Of a DNA stretch of 64,000 bases, positions 34,126 through 46,836 are shown in pieces. Where the stretch lies: NCBI RefSeq assembly GCF_034140825.1, contig NC_089037.1, forward strand, positions 34,439,001 to 34,503,000, in the 5' to 3' direction. Under the pieces are notes generated by a model. That model was not told the origin of the DNA. It ran no database searches and was given only the letters and a program-made list of their open reading frames with translations. The position numbers were made by a program, and so were the translations under genes. Numbering within the stretch: position 1 is the first letter of the stretch; every line of letters starts with the position of its first letter. The DNA comes from Oryza sativa Japonica Group (Eukaryota; Streptophyta; Magnoliopsida; Poales; Poaceae).

Positions 34126-34773
34126 AACAAGGAGATTTCGCGTGGGGGCAAAACAGACTGCGAAACGGAACGGAGACGCATCTGCGATACAGGGGTAGGA
34201 TGGTAAATTCGTGGCGTGCGGTTTGCGGGGTTTTCGGGAGGTTCAGTTCTGGTTGTGCAGTTTTGCTCCAGATTCATCCACCCTGTTCTTTCGCTTAGAA
34301 CGAGTTCAGATGAATTTTGTGCAAATTGTTGGAACTATCCTGTGAAAATTTGCCAGATTGATGGCTTTGACTTGGGAGTACAAACACAAATCGAAGATCG
34401 AAGTAGCAAATGTGAGTAATCAAATTACCAACAAACTACTGGTAAGATTCAGAAAGATAAGCATACGATGGCAAAAAAAAATGAAGGGCTTTAGGATTTA
34501 TAGCAAGAGAATTATTGATGGTTATTACTTTTCTTTCATGCTACGAATGAGCGTGACCTGCCGAAATTCCGTGGAATACATGAATCTGATGAGAATTGTA
34601 TCCCGGTACAGATGTAAAAATACTGTGCTCGCAGTCTCTAAATACATGAGCTCCATGCTATGAATGAAATCGAATTTGGAGCACGAGAGTTTCGAAAAAT
34701 AATCTAAAGCCGTGGTTTCTGACTGAACTCATGGTATGCTTTATTTTGGGCCACCATCCTGACTTTGTTCTGT
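34126..34773. other. Spacer between DDR4-like and bHLH genes
   Basis: Holds the promoter of the DDR4-like gene and the 3' UTR of the bHLH gene, both on the minus strand. No other gene recognised. Confidence 0.45.
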
Positions 34774-37700
34774 TCATGTCACTCTTTCATAGGTGCCACC
34801 AATCTGCATGTGGAGCCATTCCGATGGTGTTGATCCCTGGGCGTATTCTCTTGGTGTTTGTGGATCAAACGTCAATCCAGGAGCCGTGTTGTATACCTGA
34901 GCACCAAACTGCAACCAAAAGACCCAAAAGAAAATAAACAATTTTAATACTAAAAACCAAATTTGGAAGTTTACATAAAGCTCCACAGAGCTACTAGTAC
35001 TTAGTAAATACATAAACACATTGAACTAAACAAACAGACAAATGCCATGGTTAGATAAAGAGTAAAAATCAGGAAAATGTTTCAATGATGTGTATCCTCT
35101 GCAGATATTAAATGCCTTGCCCTGCCTAAACGTTTTTGAAATTCAGGAGTATAGCTTCAATAAAATGGTAATAATTTTCAGAAGGGAGCAATGGATAACG
35201 CCTTCAAAAACTAAAACATATGGTAGTAGCATATAGCTGGCTTGCCTGTAGAGTATGGGACTTGTTGAAAAAAACAACATATTAACACAGTGTTCAAAGT
35301 CAAAGATTGGAGCTAAGATAAAGTGCCAGTAGCGCATAGTATGCCACAGAATCTTTCAAATATATCTTGAGACCTTTTATTGTAATAATGATCATGCTAT
35401 TTAAACTGTTAATTTTACTACTTGACTTACATCTTTGGGTGGAAATGCTTCGATTCCATTATTCACATGAGCATTAACAGCCTCAAGCTTCATGGACAAA
35501 AACTGCAGATAACAGCAAATTATAGAGCGATTAGCTGAGATATGGAGGGTAAAGAAATTTCATAAAGCGCCAATGGTGAAACAGCATACCTCAACTTGCC
35601 GTTGCAAAGCCTGGATATAATTAATTATCTCATCAAGTACTGATGCTTTCCCAATAACCTGGCCAAGCAAGCAAAAGTTTTCCAATGAAAATCAATTACA
35701 GAAACAGAACTGGGGATGTTTTAGAGGTCATGTTACAAAAATATAATATTTAAACCCCAACTTATGGGACAAAATGAGGAAAATATGTTGAGACCTTGTT
35801 GCATCCAGGGACAAGATCCTGGAGAATTTTCATCCGCTCACTTATTTTCTCACGACGTGCCTGCCAAAAATGAACAGAATTTTCAGTGGTCATATCATAG
35901 TATAAACATGAAATTGACCGTTTGCCCCCCAAAAAAAAGAAAGATCTTCAGAGGTTCGATTTGTAACCAGATTTTCCACTCCTGTAATGGGACTGTGATT
36001 GACAAGAACGGTAACAAAAACAAGTACACTAACTGACCCTTTCGGCAAGGCTATGGCTGTCAGTAGCTTGACCCCTTCTTGCCCTCACATGGATGTAGTC
36101 TTGCTTTGGTGGTTCTGGTGGTGGCGGATTTTGATCACCAGACTTGCTAGCATTTCTTGAATCAGTTTCAGCCTCTGTTCTTAAACTGCTATTATCTCCA
36201 CTTGATTTACTTGCCTTGAAACGCTTTGCTTCTGAATCAGTCTGCTCATAAAAATTCCACATAATCCGTGCATATCAAAACATGATCCATGCTTTTTTTT
36301 TTCTCTTTAAAGGTTAAAGGGGAAAAGGCACTGTATATTGCCTTCTGACCTCAAAAGTTAAAACAACCACTCAAGTTATCAACATGATCAATAATTGGTG
36401 AATATATGAGGCAAAAATCATAGAAATGCACCAATAGAATCAAAGAACTAGAATGCCTGACAATGATGACCTCCACTAATATTAAGTGTGCATGTTCAAA
36501 TTCAAATTACAGGCACCTTTGGCTACTAAATGCAAGCAAAGAAATGCTGATTGCATCTTGTATTTGAGCTCATGCAATTTCTAGGGTTATAGATCTGATG
36601 GTGCTGCAGAATGCCTCAATTATACGGTGGACCATGGAACCACTCAGGATCCTTGTCTCCAGCCAAAACATTGTGTGGACCAACAGGTTGTTGACTCAGT
36701 AGTTAGTACTGGAGAATGGAGATAATAAATAGAATTTAATAGTCTGTCTAACAACAGCTTTTAACCAGCGTGAACAGATAGCAGCAACTGTTGCAATTTA
36801 GTCAAAGACCCAAAAGCTGTTGCATTGCACCAGAGTTACTAAGCACTTGGCATTCGACAAGGATAGTTAAGACGGGTGTTGGCCAATAGCTTGATCAAAT
36901 ATAAACAGCTCCAAGAAGATTCCAGCAGTAACATAATGTCGAGTGTTGAGTGTTGGCTACAGTTATGTATAGAAGAAAAATATCAAGCTCTATGCCATAT
37001 TCACATCGATGGGTAGTTCAAAAAAAACTAGTTCCATTTCTTCTAGAGGTAAAATTTTTTAGATTTTTGTGGGAAAAATAAACTAGTATAGTAGTATGTT
37101 AGCTTGAGAGTTGAGTTCATATGCTACCAACACTCCAGTGAATCAAACATAACAAGCATTACCAAGCAACAAAAATCAAAATGTCATGATAGGAAATTCA
37201 CTATAGATGCAAACTACAGCACTACTGGGTGCTAACAACTAGTACTATAATATGAATGTCTTATAATGTTCTTTCTTTTGACAAAAGTTGAGAACATTAC
37301 AAAGGTGCAAACACTATAGAAGTAGTCCTTGTCAAAAACAGCACCCAGAATCAACTTGGATATAGTGAAACCATTATGTTAACAATAGAAAACCGACAAT
37401 CTAATACTCCAGGTTTTATAAATACTAAAGGTCAAACACTACTTATGGTTGAATGAGAAATTCTATAATATGAAAGTCACATGGATGAACGATTGCACAT
37501 AAGCTTGTTCCATGTTTTCCTGTGTAACAGAGCATGACACTCTCAACTGAGCTCAGCCCAGCTGTGAACAATAAATTGTGTTCTATATTATACTACGATG
37601 TAGAAGTAATTCCACAAGCAATCCAGAGGAAACTATATCGATCAAAAGGCTTGAAACCTCATCTGGTGAAGCCTTCCACGTGAGGAGGACACACCCCATG

Positions 37701-38458
37701 TTCCTACGCCTAACTGCATTCAGCATTGACAAAGTGTCTTCTCAACTCTCAATTACCAAAGGTATTTGCTAATTATAGAATTCGAAACTATTGACAGTGC
37801 TAGCTTTTCCTTACTGCACTTTGTGTGCACATTCTGTGTTCTTTTCAATTTACGGAACTTTCGAGACTAAATTATGCTGAGAATTCCTTTTCTTACATAC
37901 TGGTATCATAGCAGTGACTGTCTATCTGCAGCCAGAACTACAGATTGGCTCGTTCCACTGTACATTACCAAATCAAAAACAAGCATCAACGGGGAACCCA
38001 GCTAGAGCTATAAGAAAGCATGAACAGCACCACGCCAATAGTAGACACGGCCAGATCGCACAAGCAAATTTACTTCAGTCTAAAGCCGCCATTTTCCCTG
38101 GTAAACCTCCAGATTCCCACCACCGAAGGCTGACACACCAAAATTACCCCCAAACTCACCCAATGCCACACGGATCACGACCAATGCGGAGCATAAAAAA
38201 ACCTACCAAATCCTGACCGCCGCCTCCTCCTCCGGAAGTGGAGACGATCCTGGACGAGTCGTCCTCGAGCGCGGGGGCCTCCCGCTGCCTCCTCCGCCCT
38301 GCGCCTCCTCCTCCGCCACCCCCGCGGCTCCCATTGCTCTGCTCCGTGACCCCGGACGCCGCCGCCTCCAACCCACGCCCTCCTCCTCCTCCACCACCAC
38401 CGCCACCGAGGTACGGCGTTCGCCAGAGCTCGGCGGCGAGCGTGGGGGCGGGGTCCAT
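34774..38458 (-). CDS. bHLH transcription factor (bHLH79/BPE/CIB-like)
   Basis: Six exons (38207-38458, 36038-36241, 35795-35860, 35590-35658, 35431-35502, 34774-34908), all phase 0, encode 265 residues. A Gly-rich N-terminus and a Ser/Asp region precede the motif [20 protein letters not shown], which runs into the basic region with His147, Glu151 and Arg155, the H-E-R set for E-box (G-box, CACGTG) contact. Helix 1 ([15 protein letters not shown]), loop (PGCNKVIGKA) and helix 2 ([20 protein letters not shown]) follow, with an amphipathic extension. The [13 protein letters not shown]...RREKISERM block is the signature of the group that includes BIG PETAL, bHLH79 and CIB proteins, which regulate growth by dimerising with other bHLHs. 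The first intron is long (about 1.96 kb) and could hold regulatory sites; I see no repeat in it. Confidence 0.93.
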
Positions 38459-38940
38459 GGCAGCAGCAGCAGCAATGAAGCACCTCCGCCCAAGAGGGCT
38501 CGCCGGTGGATGGAGCTCTAGGGTTTGAGGCGAGCGAGGCGACCAGATCGGGGGCGGAGAGGAGAGCTCGCAGTGGCACTGTACACTAGTAGTAGCGGTG
38601 ACGAGAGGGAGAGAGCGCTTTAGAGAAGAGTGGATGGAGTGGAAGGGAGCCGTGGAGAATTAAAAACAGTGGGGAGAAGAGAAGAGGGGGGTGCTCGGGA
38701 TTTGGCCACGCGGTGATTGGCGGACGCGGTCGTCTAGTCTTACCTCTACCCCGTGCGGATCGGAGATTCGGAATGGGAGCTGTGGCCGTGTGACCGTGCG
38801 GTTGGATCGGAGATTCGGTCCGACCGACCGGTTTGGTGAGGGGAACAACTCCGGTTGAGACTTTTCTATTTTTGCTAGTGCATTAATATTTTTCTTCAAA
38901 ATGATATAATCTGCTACTATAATGTATGGTCAGAGATATA

Positions 38941-39263
38941 CTCCCTCCATTCCTAAATATAGAGCATTAGAGCGTAACTGTCTTGTACGCATAGACCAAA
39001 GAGTGGTGTAATTATCCGTTAAATCAATTAGAGTTTGCTCGTCCCAACACGTAGCTTTGCTTCGCATGCATGCAGCACCAATCACAACATTGTCCCGACA
39101 TGTTTCAATGCTCGCATGCGGCCATGCATAGGACAACCAAGAGTTAAAGTCTTCAAAGCCTACATGCATCCGTGCACATGAATAGGATTTGAGGAGGTGC
39201 CGCCCTATATTCTGGTACGTGGAAAAAAATATAGTTGCGCCCTAAATCACGGAATGGAGGGAG
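38941..39263. mobile_element. Stowaway-like MITE, 323 bp
   Basis: CTCCCTCCATTCCTAAATAT on the left against AATCACGGAATGGAGGGAG on the right, with TA at 38939-38940 and 39264-39265. Inner inverted arms are weak, so it is older or a longer variant. It lies between the divergent bHLH and VAMP genes. Confidence 0.72.
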
Positions 39264-39789
39264 TAATAATCATCTCAAGAGTAAATGGCTTGCGTCGTGA
39301 TAAATTTTGACACGCGCTTATGAACGCTACTCACCATAACGCGGTCGGACGGTAGTAAGACAACAGTTTCATATGTGTAGTGGCTTTCTTTTTTTCGAAT
39401 TAAAAACATCACTGTATAGAAGTGGTGCAATTCACCGTTAAGAATATCGTTTTTTAGATAAAAAAAACATACATCAAGCTTTACTACATGTCTAACATAA
39501 TCTAGTCCTTCAAATATTGGGGATCTCAGCTTGTGAACACAAAATAGTACTGCACACAGAAACGCTAAGAACAAAACGTCAACTCAGCTAAGTCTAAGCA
39601 AATAAATAAAACACCAAACTAACTTGATCAACCAACACTACTAAACAGAAACGGGCAAACCAGATCGGTGTCATCCATGTCTTCTTTGTCAAATCTTCCT
39701 TTTGCTTGAAACTTGTGCAACTTAGCAAATATAGAGAGCTGGTGGTTCAATGTAGGAGGGTAAGAGCTGCACCTGCACCACCTTATTTA

Positions 39790-39936
39790 GGTTGTGTTTA
39801 GTTCAAGTTAAAATTAAAAGTTTGGTTGCAATTGGAAAGATGCGACGGAAAAGTTAAAAGTTTATGTGTGTAGAAAAGTTTTGATGTGATGGAAAAGTTG
39901 AAAGTTTGAAGAAATATTTTGGAACTAAACACGGCG
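39790..39936. mobile_element. Small MITE (GTGTTTAGTTC type), 147 bp
   Basis: GTGTTTAGTTC near the left end and GGAACTAAACAC near the right end are inverted. TTA flanks both sides (39787-39789 and 39937-39939). The interior is a string of 'aaaagttgaaagttt'-like phrases. A second copy of the family, in opposite orientation, is at 45736-45864. Confidence 0.72.
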
Positions 39937-39939
39937 TTA

Positions 39940-40927
39940 GCCAACAATTACCGTGGTTCAATGCACATATTTTGTATTCTATCTATTTCCAGAATTTGAG
40001 GATCGATGGATGATATTGAAAGTTTAGAGGAATCTGTTTATACGCATGCTAAAAAAAAGTGGCAACTACTACGATTGATGATTCACCAGAGATAGAGAAC
40101 AGGGCAAGCAAAAAAAGAGGAGCGAGGATGCATGAAAACTTTTAAAAAAAAGTGTGACAATATATATAGAACAATGTTTTTTTAAACTTTACACACGTGC
40201 TACATCATAAGGTTTTAATATAATACATATATTTGCAATTAATATTTTGCTGTTATCAACCCGGATAACTTTCCTATGTTCCAATTATGTTTTTATAACT
40301 CTGTTTCCCATTATAGCTACAAAGACATATCACAGCTTCACAACACATATACTATTTTCTAGAGCATTGACCATAGCAAAAGAAAATTTTGTGGATGTGA
40401 GCATCAGTCATAAATAACGAACAAGTGGCTAAAAATGAAATACTGTATCTGTCCTTTTCAAAATTGTCATTAGGGTGCCCATCAATTAGTTTGATTAATT
40501 ACAAGGCAGCTATAACGGTGTAACCTACCGATGATTTCCATCACAACAAAGAGAAAAATAATACCAGACGTAGAGGTCATATAATCAACTTGAAAGTTGA
40601 AAAACAATAGTCCAAAATGCCAGCTAATATCAATCGCTTAACAGCAAAGAAAACAGGTGGCGGCCAGGGGCCTATACTTAACTAGAAAGGAAACAAAGGG
40701 CCTTTTTTGAAAATTCCACCAACCAAATTTGATTTCTTTTCCCATTTCCACCCCCATCATTTCCCCTCCCACTACCCAAAGCGAAACCGACCTTTCCCCC
40801 TTCTTCTCCCCTCTCCTACCTCGCCGAGATCTAGCCCTAGGGTTCGCCAACTTCACCGGCGGCGAGGAGCACGTCACCGGCGGCGAGCACAGGCGGAGGG
40901 CGAGGGGAGAGAGAGAGGGAGGAGGAC
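39940..40927. other. Upstream region of VAMP72 gene
   Basis: AT-rich spacer turning C-rich from about 40740 (CCCCTCCCACTACCC runs), as typical of a TATA-less housekeeping promoter and leader. No gene seen. Confidence 0.45.
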
Positions 40928-43683
40928 ATGGGGCAGCAGTCGCTGATCTACGCGTTCGTGGCCCGCGGCACGGTCATCCTGGCCGAGTACACGGAGTTCA
41001 CCGGCAACTTCACCACCATCGCCTCCCAGTGCCTCATGAAGCTCCCGGCGAGCAACAACAAGTTCACCTACAACTGCGACGGCCACACGTTCAACTACCT
41101 CGTGGAGGACGGCTTCAGTGAGTTCCCTTCCCCTCTCGCCCATCCCCCGTCCGATCCTTTTTGCTTCCTCCCGATCGATTCCCCGCGGAGTGCATCTGAT
41201 CTGCGTGGATCTGATACCGCGCGTGCTCGATTTGGGATGGTGGGTGTAGATCTCGCTGATTTGTTGGAGACGCGGTTAGGTCGTTTTCGTTTTGGTTAGC
41301 ATCGGCGATCGGGATGTTGGTTGAGATCGTGATGCGCTGTGGAGTTCGTGCGAGAAGTTTGGTCATCGCACTTGTTGGTTAGATTAGATGCAGATGTTGG
41401 TTGGGATTAGGACCTTTCAATAGTTCCGCCGTATCGAAGTGGATATGATTATCCATTGTTTTTTTCACCTTTATCCGGTTTTTTAGTCCCTGGACTGACT
41501 GTATGCATAGGAGAGCTATGGTGTAAGAGCTTGGATTTTAGGTCTGCCCCGATTATTCGCAAAGCCGTAAGCCAGTGCCTTAGAGTATTTAGTCAATGGC
41601 GAGCCCTCTAGATATGCATGCTATTTTTAGTAGACAGCTGTTTGTGAGCTTTGCATGCTGCTCCTGTCAAGTTTCAGCTCATATTTATGCATGCAGATAG
41701 CGCGTTGAATGAAATCGGCTGCTACCTTGTTATTCTATTATGCACGCAATTTATAGTTTAGTTTCAGTGCTGAAATGTCTTATTATAATTTCTTTGGTCA
41801 GAATAAGACCTGGAGTTGCCATGGTGATTAATGCTAGAAATTCCACGATTTGGTGATGACTAAAAGTAGTAATATGTTAGTTATGAGGTATCATGTTGCC
41901 AACTATCAATGATTATAGTGCTTGAAAAACTTTCCAATAAGGAGCAGGGAAAATTTATTAAGTAGCTGATTTTTATACCCATATGATCTTAGCTTTGCAA
42001 ATTTGGCACAGTTACCACATTTCTAAAATTTGGCACACGTGCTTGTATCTTCTGTTAACATCTCATATGAGAGCACCCGTTTTACGATTTACTTTAACCA
42101 TTTATCACTTGAAAGCCTGTGACGTTGATTTTCTAATACCACACTTCTTCTGCAGCATACTGTGTCGTAGCTGTTGAATCAGTAGGGCGGCAGATTCCCA
42201 TTGCATTCTTGGATAGAGTTAAGGATGATTTCACAAAAAGATATGCTGGTGGAAAAGCTGCTACTGCTGCTGCGAACAGCCTCAACCGAGATTTTGGGTA
42301 CGTATTGTTGCCAGGGATAGAGTCGATAAAGTTATGGTGGTCCCTTCGACTAATACTTCTCTATTTACTATTTGTAGATCGAAACTTAAAGAACACATGC
42401 AGTACTGTGTGGATCATCCTGAAGAGATTAGCAAGCTTGCGAAAGTGAAGGCACAAGTTTCAGAAGTCAAAGGAGTTATGATGGAAAATATTGAGAAGGT
42501 ATTTGTTTTCTTTGTGTTTGTGTATTCGTTCTACAGTTTTTATGCTCAGAACATTGAGGATTTCCTTTGAAGAATGCTTCTGATCTTGCTTTCTCTTTGC
42601 AGGTTCTTGATCGTGGAGAGAAAATTGAACTGCTCGTTGACAAGACCGAGAATCTGCGTTCACAGGTCCTGACATGTTCCTTCAGCCTGCACTGTACCTG
42701 TTATTGCACTTCAAGTTTCTTTTGGAGCTTTTATTGTTAGTGCTACTCAATACTGTCTTTTAGAGAGTAGAGACCCACTTATGCAGTTGGTTTTCCTTAC
42801 TAGATGCCAAATATTTCTAAATACCGCTAAAATGACACAATTAAGTGGATGCAAATTTACGTTGGGTGTGTGCTTCATTTTTGACTAGTCACTAGCACCC
42901 TGGTGGTAACTAGTGGGGTAGATTACTCTTGTTATTGTTGAATGTGTAAAAACACAAGTCATGGTATTAGGGATGCATAGTTCTATTGGTAAAACACAAG
43001 TCAAGGTATTAGGTGTTCCAGTGTTCACCGAGGTGCTAACTTGATGGCAGACTGGCTGCCTTTGGTTATTATTAGGTGGTGTCTAGGTGCTACTTTTTTC
43101 ACTTTAAACGTGGTGATTTGTTCAAATTATTATTTCTTGCCACTAAAAATTGGTCATGAATTAGTATCAGTTTTTACTGAGAGGTGTTTACGATCATTTC
43201 TGAAAGAGTTCTTGAGCTTGTGAAAGGAATGGAACAAACTTGAATATTGATGCATAATTATTGATAGTTTATGGAGTGGTGTTCCACGTCGGATATTGAA
43301 GTTTTTGGCTTTTGTGCCATCTGGGCTAAATTTATGTGTATCTTAACAGTCTTGTATTAGTTCTGGCTAACCTGAATGTTGCTAAGTTTGGGGCTCTAAG
43401 AAAGATTAACTTGATGTTGTAATTTACTAAGCATGAGCCGGAATTTCCGTAACAAAAGATTTTATGAAATTATGCTGCAATTCTGTATGTCTGAAATAAC
43501 AATATATCTAAGCTTTTTGCTTCTGGGCATATGCAGGCCCAAGATTTCAGGCAGGCAGGAACACAGGTAAGGAGAAAGATGTGGCTGCAAAACATGAAGA
43601 TCAAGCTGATTGTTCTTGGCATAATAATTGCGCTCATCCTTATCATAATCCTGTCCGTGTGCCATGGATTCAAATGCAAGTAG
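40928..43683 (+). CDS. VAMP72-type R-SNARE (longin synaptobrevin)
   Basis: Five exons (40928-41117, 42156-42297, 42378-42498, 42603-42665, 43537-43683) join in phase to 220 residues. An N-terminal longin domain ([20 protein letters not shown] to about 120) is followed by the R-SNARE motif with the zero-layer Arg at about 155 ([20 protein letters not shown]), then a C-terminal anchor (about 195-213, [19 protein letters not shown]) ending in a short HGFKCK tail. Length and sequence fit VAMP721/722, which drive fusion of secretory vesicles with the plasma membrane and cell plate together with syntaxin SYP121/KNOLLE-type partners. The start context GAGGACATGGGG is good. The large first intron (about 1 kb) and the fourth (871 bases) hold no element I recognise. 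Confidence 0.95.
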
Positions 43684-45063
43684 GCATAAATTGACTCATT
43701 CAACTGCACTTACAGTACTGCTTGCTTGGGGCAAAAAGGGGGGGAAATTGGAGAGGTGTTTGGTTCTTTCTAGTTTGTGCTCTGGCTGGTTACGGCGCCT
43801 GAGTGTTTACGCTGTCGTGTCTGTTGAATGCTGGTTGGTGACTCGGTCAGTGGGTTGTGGGTTGAAGTGTCGTGTATTTTTGGATGCTATGTGTGTATAG
43901 CTTGGATTTTAACCTCCTTGTTCTATTATTATTATTATATGATGATTAGATTCACTTAATTGCCCCCGGAATGCCTCCGTTCCTCCTGGTCTGCTTGCTA
44001 ATATAAGAAGTTACCGGTAGTAATGAAACAGAAAATTCACGTTTCTACTATTTTTCAGCATCTTATATGGAAGCAGAGGCCTCAATGAAACATAAAAGCT
44101 CGTTTCTGTTTTCGTCAGCATGTTTTGTATGGTTCAGTCTTGATTCTTGAACGTCGTGGTTGTAGAAACAGAGTAACATCTGATTTTTCCGTGATGATTC
44201 GTATAGCTACCCAAGTTTTGGATGAAGAGTTGGCAAGGAGTAGATAAGGACCGACGAGGTGTGTTGCTGCAGCGAATGCAAGACCATTCCAAGTTGAGCT
44301 GGTGCAGTGCATTAGTGCGTGTGCACCGCGCATTGCTCGGTGCGTCCCGGAACAGGCAGAGCCCAGAGGCTTGTTCTAGGCCTCCCTCCATCAATGGCTG
44401 CAGCTGCACCTCGGCACATGCAGGGCACGCGGAGGCAAACACTGGGAGAAATCCTGATGGATCCCGATGGGTCCGTTGCTGCCAGGGCCAATCCGCACGC
44501 ACTGCCGAGTCCAACCTTGGTCTTGGCCAATCCTGATGAGTGCAGTGCATTGATTCTACCTTCATCTTATCGCAAGCTCTTCAGCTCTGCCGCAAATTTA
44601 AGGCCACCCGCGTACGCTGCGTCTCAGCTGCCTGCTCTCATCTGCGGACTCTCGGCTCAGCTGCCCGCTCTGTGCTGCCAAGTCATAAATGGCGCCTCTT
44701 GCGGTGCCAGCCGCCGTGGCGTACGCCCAAGCTTTATCCGGAGCCACTGCGCTACAGCCACATGTACCACCAGCTCGACCGACGGGTGGACCAATGGCGT
44801 CCGTGAGACCGTGATCCATGTCAAGGCACACCACTTCGCTACTTCGCTCGGGCTTGCTCCACCTCCAACATCTCCAAGCAGCGGCGGCGTGAGAGCGAGG
44901 GGAGTGGAGTGGCCCTGATCCCTTGACCGGTTCACCTACGTGATACGTCTATGCGTAGGAGTATGAGATGAGATAGGAATAGATCTCGAGGCGGGATTCG
45001 ATCAATCAATGCAGCCATATCGAATCTCCATAGCCCAAGTTGAGGTCATGCCTGGAGCTGCCT
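43684..45063. other. Unclassified spacer with GC-rich open frames
   Basis: The first few hundred bases are VAMP 3' UTR. About 44220-44920 is GC-rich and open in several frames (199 residues on the plus strand from 44319; 143 on the minus strand). None shows a domain or a splice-linked partner that I can recognise, and frames on both strands are similarly long, as expected from composition alone. Confidence 0.4.
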
Positions 45064-45160
45064 AGTATGAGATGTGACACTACTAATACCATGAATCTGG
45101 ACAGGTACTAGGTAGTGTCACATCCCGTACTGAGCAGCTACATTTTGGGATGGAGAAAGT
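45064..45160. repeat. Degraded MITE core
   Basis: GATGTGACACTAC and GTAGTGTCACATCC form an inverted pair around 'catgaatctggacagg', and 'ttttgggatggagaaagta' follows as a decayed Stowaway-like right terminus. The left terminus is gone. Confidence 0.5.
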
Positions 45161-45225
45161 ACTTGGCTAGCTTGGCGCTGTGGGATAGGAGTACTAGAGA
45201 GATCTCCTCGAAAGCAACTCTAATG

Positions 45226-45465
45226 TACTACCTCTGTCCCAAAATACTTATCGTTTTGAGTTTTTGTTTGTAGCGTTTGATCATTCGTCTTATTCAAAAA
45301 AAAATCATAGAATTATTATTTATTTTGTTTGTGATTTGCTTTATTATTAAAAGTTCTATAAGTATGGCTTATCTGTTTTATATTTATACTAATTTTCTAA
45401 ATAAGATAAATGGTTAAACACTATAAGAAAAAGTCAAAGCGACCAATAATTTACAAATGTACTGT
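45226..45465. repeat. Degraded Stowaway-like element
   Basis: TACTACCTCTGTCCCAAAAT is a mutated Stowaway terminus and AGCGTTTGATCATTCGTCTT matches the interior phrase of the fragment at 3507. The right terminus is not clear. Confidence 0.45.
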
Positions 45466-45735
45466 AGTACCATATCTCCGGGACCGTACGGTGCGATGCG
45501 ACTACTGACCTTGCCTTCGAGATCCCAAGGTCCAAGGATCGCTCCACTCATCCGCTGCAGCATGATGTGGAGGCAACGAGAGATGCAGCACACGCAGCAC
45601 GGCCGTGCTGTCAACTGTCATCAGAATTGAAGTTGAGTAGTACTCCTCTAGGTCTAGCAGGCTCAAGTGAGCAACCACGTACCACTAGTCCACTACCCCC
45701 TCGTACCAAAAACAGCATCGTGGATTCGCGATTAA

Positions 45736-45864
45736 GGTCTGGTTTAGTTTCTAACTTTTTCTTCAAACTTTCAACTTTTCTATCACATCAAAATTTTTCT
45801 ACACACATAAACTTTTAACTTTTTTCTTTAAACTTTTAATTTTGACGTGGAACTGAACACACCC
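45736..45864. mobile_element. Small MITE (GTGTTTAGTTC type), 129 bp
   Basis: Same family as 39790-39936, reverse orientation. GGTCTGGTTTAGTTT on the left and GAACTGAACACACCC on the right, with TAA on both sides (45733-45735 and 45865-45867). The interior reads TTCAAACTTTCAACTTTTC and ACACACATAAACTTTTAAC. Confidence 0.7.
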
Positions 45865-46084
45865 TAATTTCATCGCGAGATCGCCACGTTACCTACAAAC
45901 TCCTACTCCCATCTCGATGTAGACTGTACAGTACTCTGCTAGTTGCCGGAGTACTGTAGTGAACACAGCAATATAGAGTATGCTTTATTTACGGATTGGG
46001 TGTAATTAATTAAGTTGGCCTACTAGTACATAGTATCATGCTTGTGCAAATGAGCACTGTAGCTGTGAATGAGTGAATCGGGTG

Positions 46085-46280
46085 TTTGGTATGTGGTGTT
46101 TGGAACTAATCCTACGCGCACTAAAACGAATCTTTATTATATTAGTACATAATTAATTAAGTATTAGTTTTCTTAAAAATGGATTAACATATTTTTCTAA
46201 AACAACTTTAGTATAGATTTTTTTAAAAAAAACATTATTTAACAATTTAAAAAGTGTGCACGCGGGAAAAAGTAAAGAGA
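46085..46280. repeat. Old MITE-like repeat shared with 15125-15300
   Basis: The segment with TAATTAATTAAGTATTAG and TTTTTTTAAAAAAAACATT matches, in reverse complement, the block at about 15125-15300 (TAATACTTAATTAATCACAT; CTTTTTTTAAAAAAAATTAG). Both start near a GTG.GCGCG-like end. Termini and target duplications are not clear. Confidence 0.4.
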
Positions 46281-46836
46281 TGAGTTGCAAAAGATGGGGA
46301 AGAACACAGCTGCTTCATGGCGCTTTTGCTCAGGCTGTACATGCTCGATAGATATTGGCATATTGCTTTGCTATGCCATGCGTCGTCATGCATATGGTGT
46401 CTGAGGCTCTGAGCCTGAGCCCACATCGTTTGTGGGGGATACATCCAGTTCCAGTGCTGTGCCATGAAACAGGTAAGAGTCGCCATCCCACATTCCCACT
46501 AGAGAACATTTACACGCACGACATGAATACCATTTAGTCATTAACTAAAGATAGTCATCATATCTCGCATGCATCACGTGCACTTAACAACACACAATTA
46601 ACTTAGCACACAACTACTAGAAGCTACTAGTAAACTCGACTCTTGCCATCAGGCCACAAACCCAAACTTTTACAAACTCCAACCTCCCTGCCCAACCATG
46701 CATGCAACTCACCTGAGATCGACACTCAAAAGCAAAAGATGACACTAGCTACTACACGTGCACCACGCGTGCGTATATACGCACGCGGCGCACGTAGATG
46801 CATGAGATCGTACGTAGCTCTCAGTAATACTACGGT

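Noticed and set aside
33435-34298. 287-residue plus-strand frame
   Set aside because: Opposite strand of the Pro/Arg-rich first exon of the DDR4-like gene; composition-driven.
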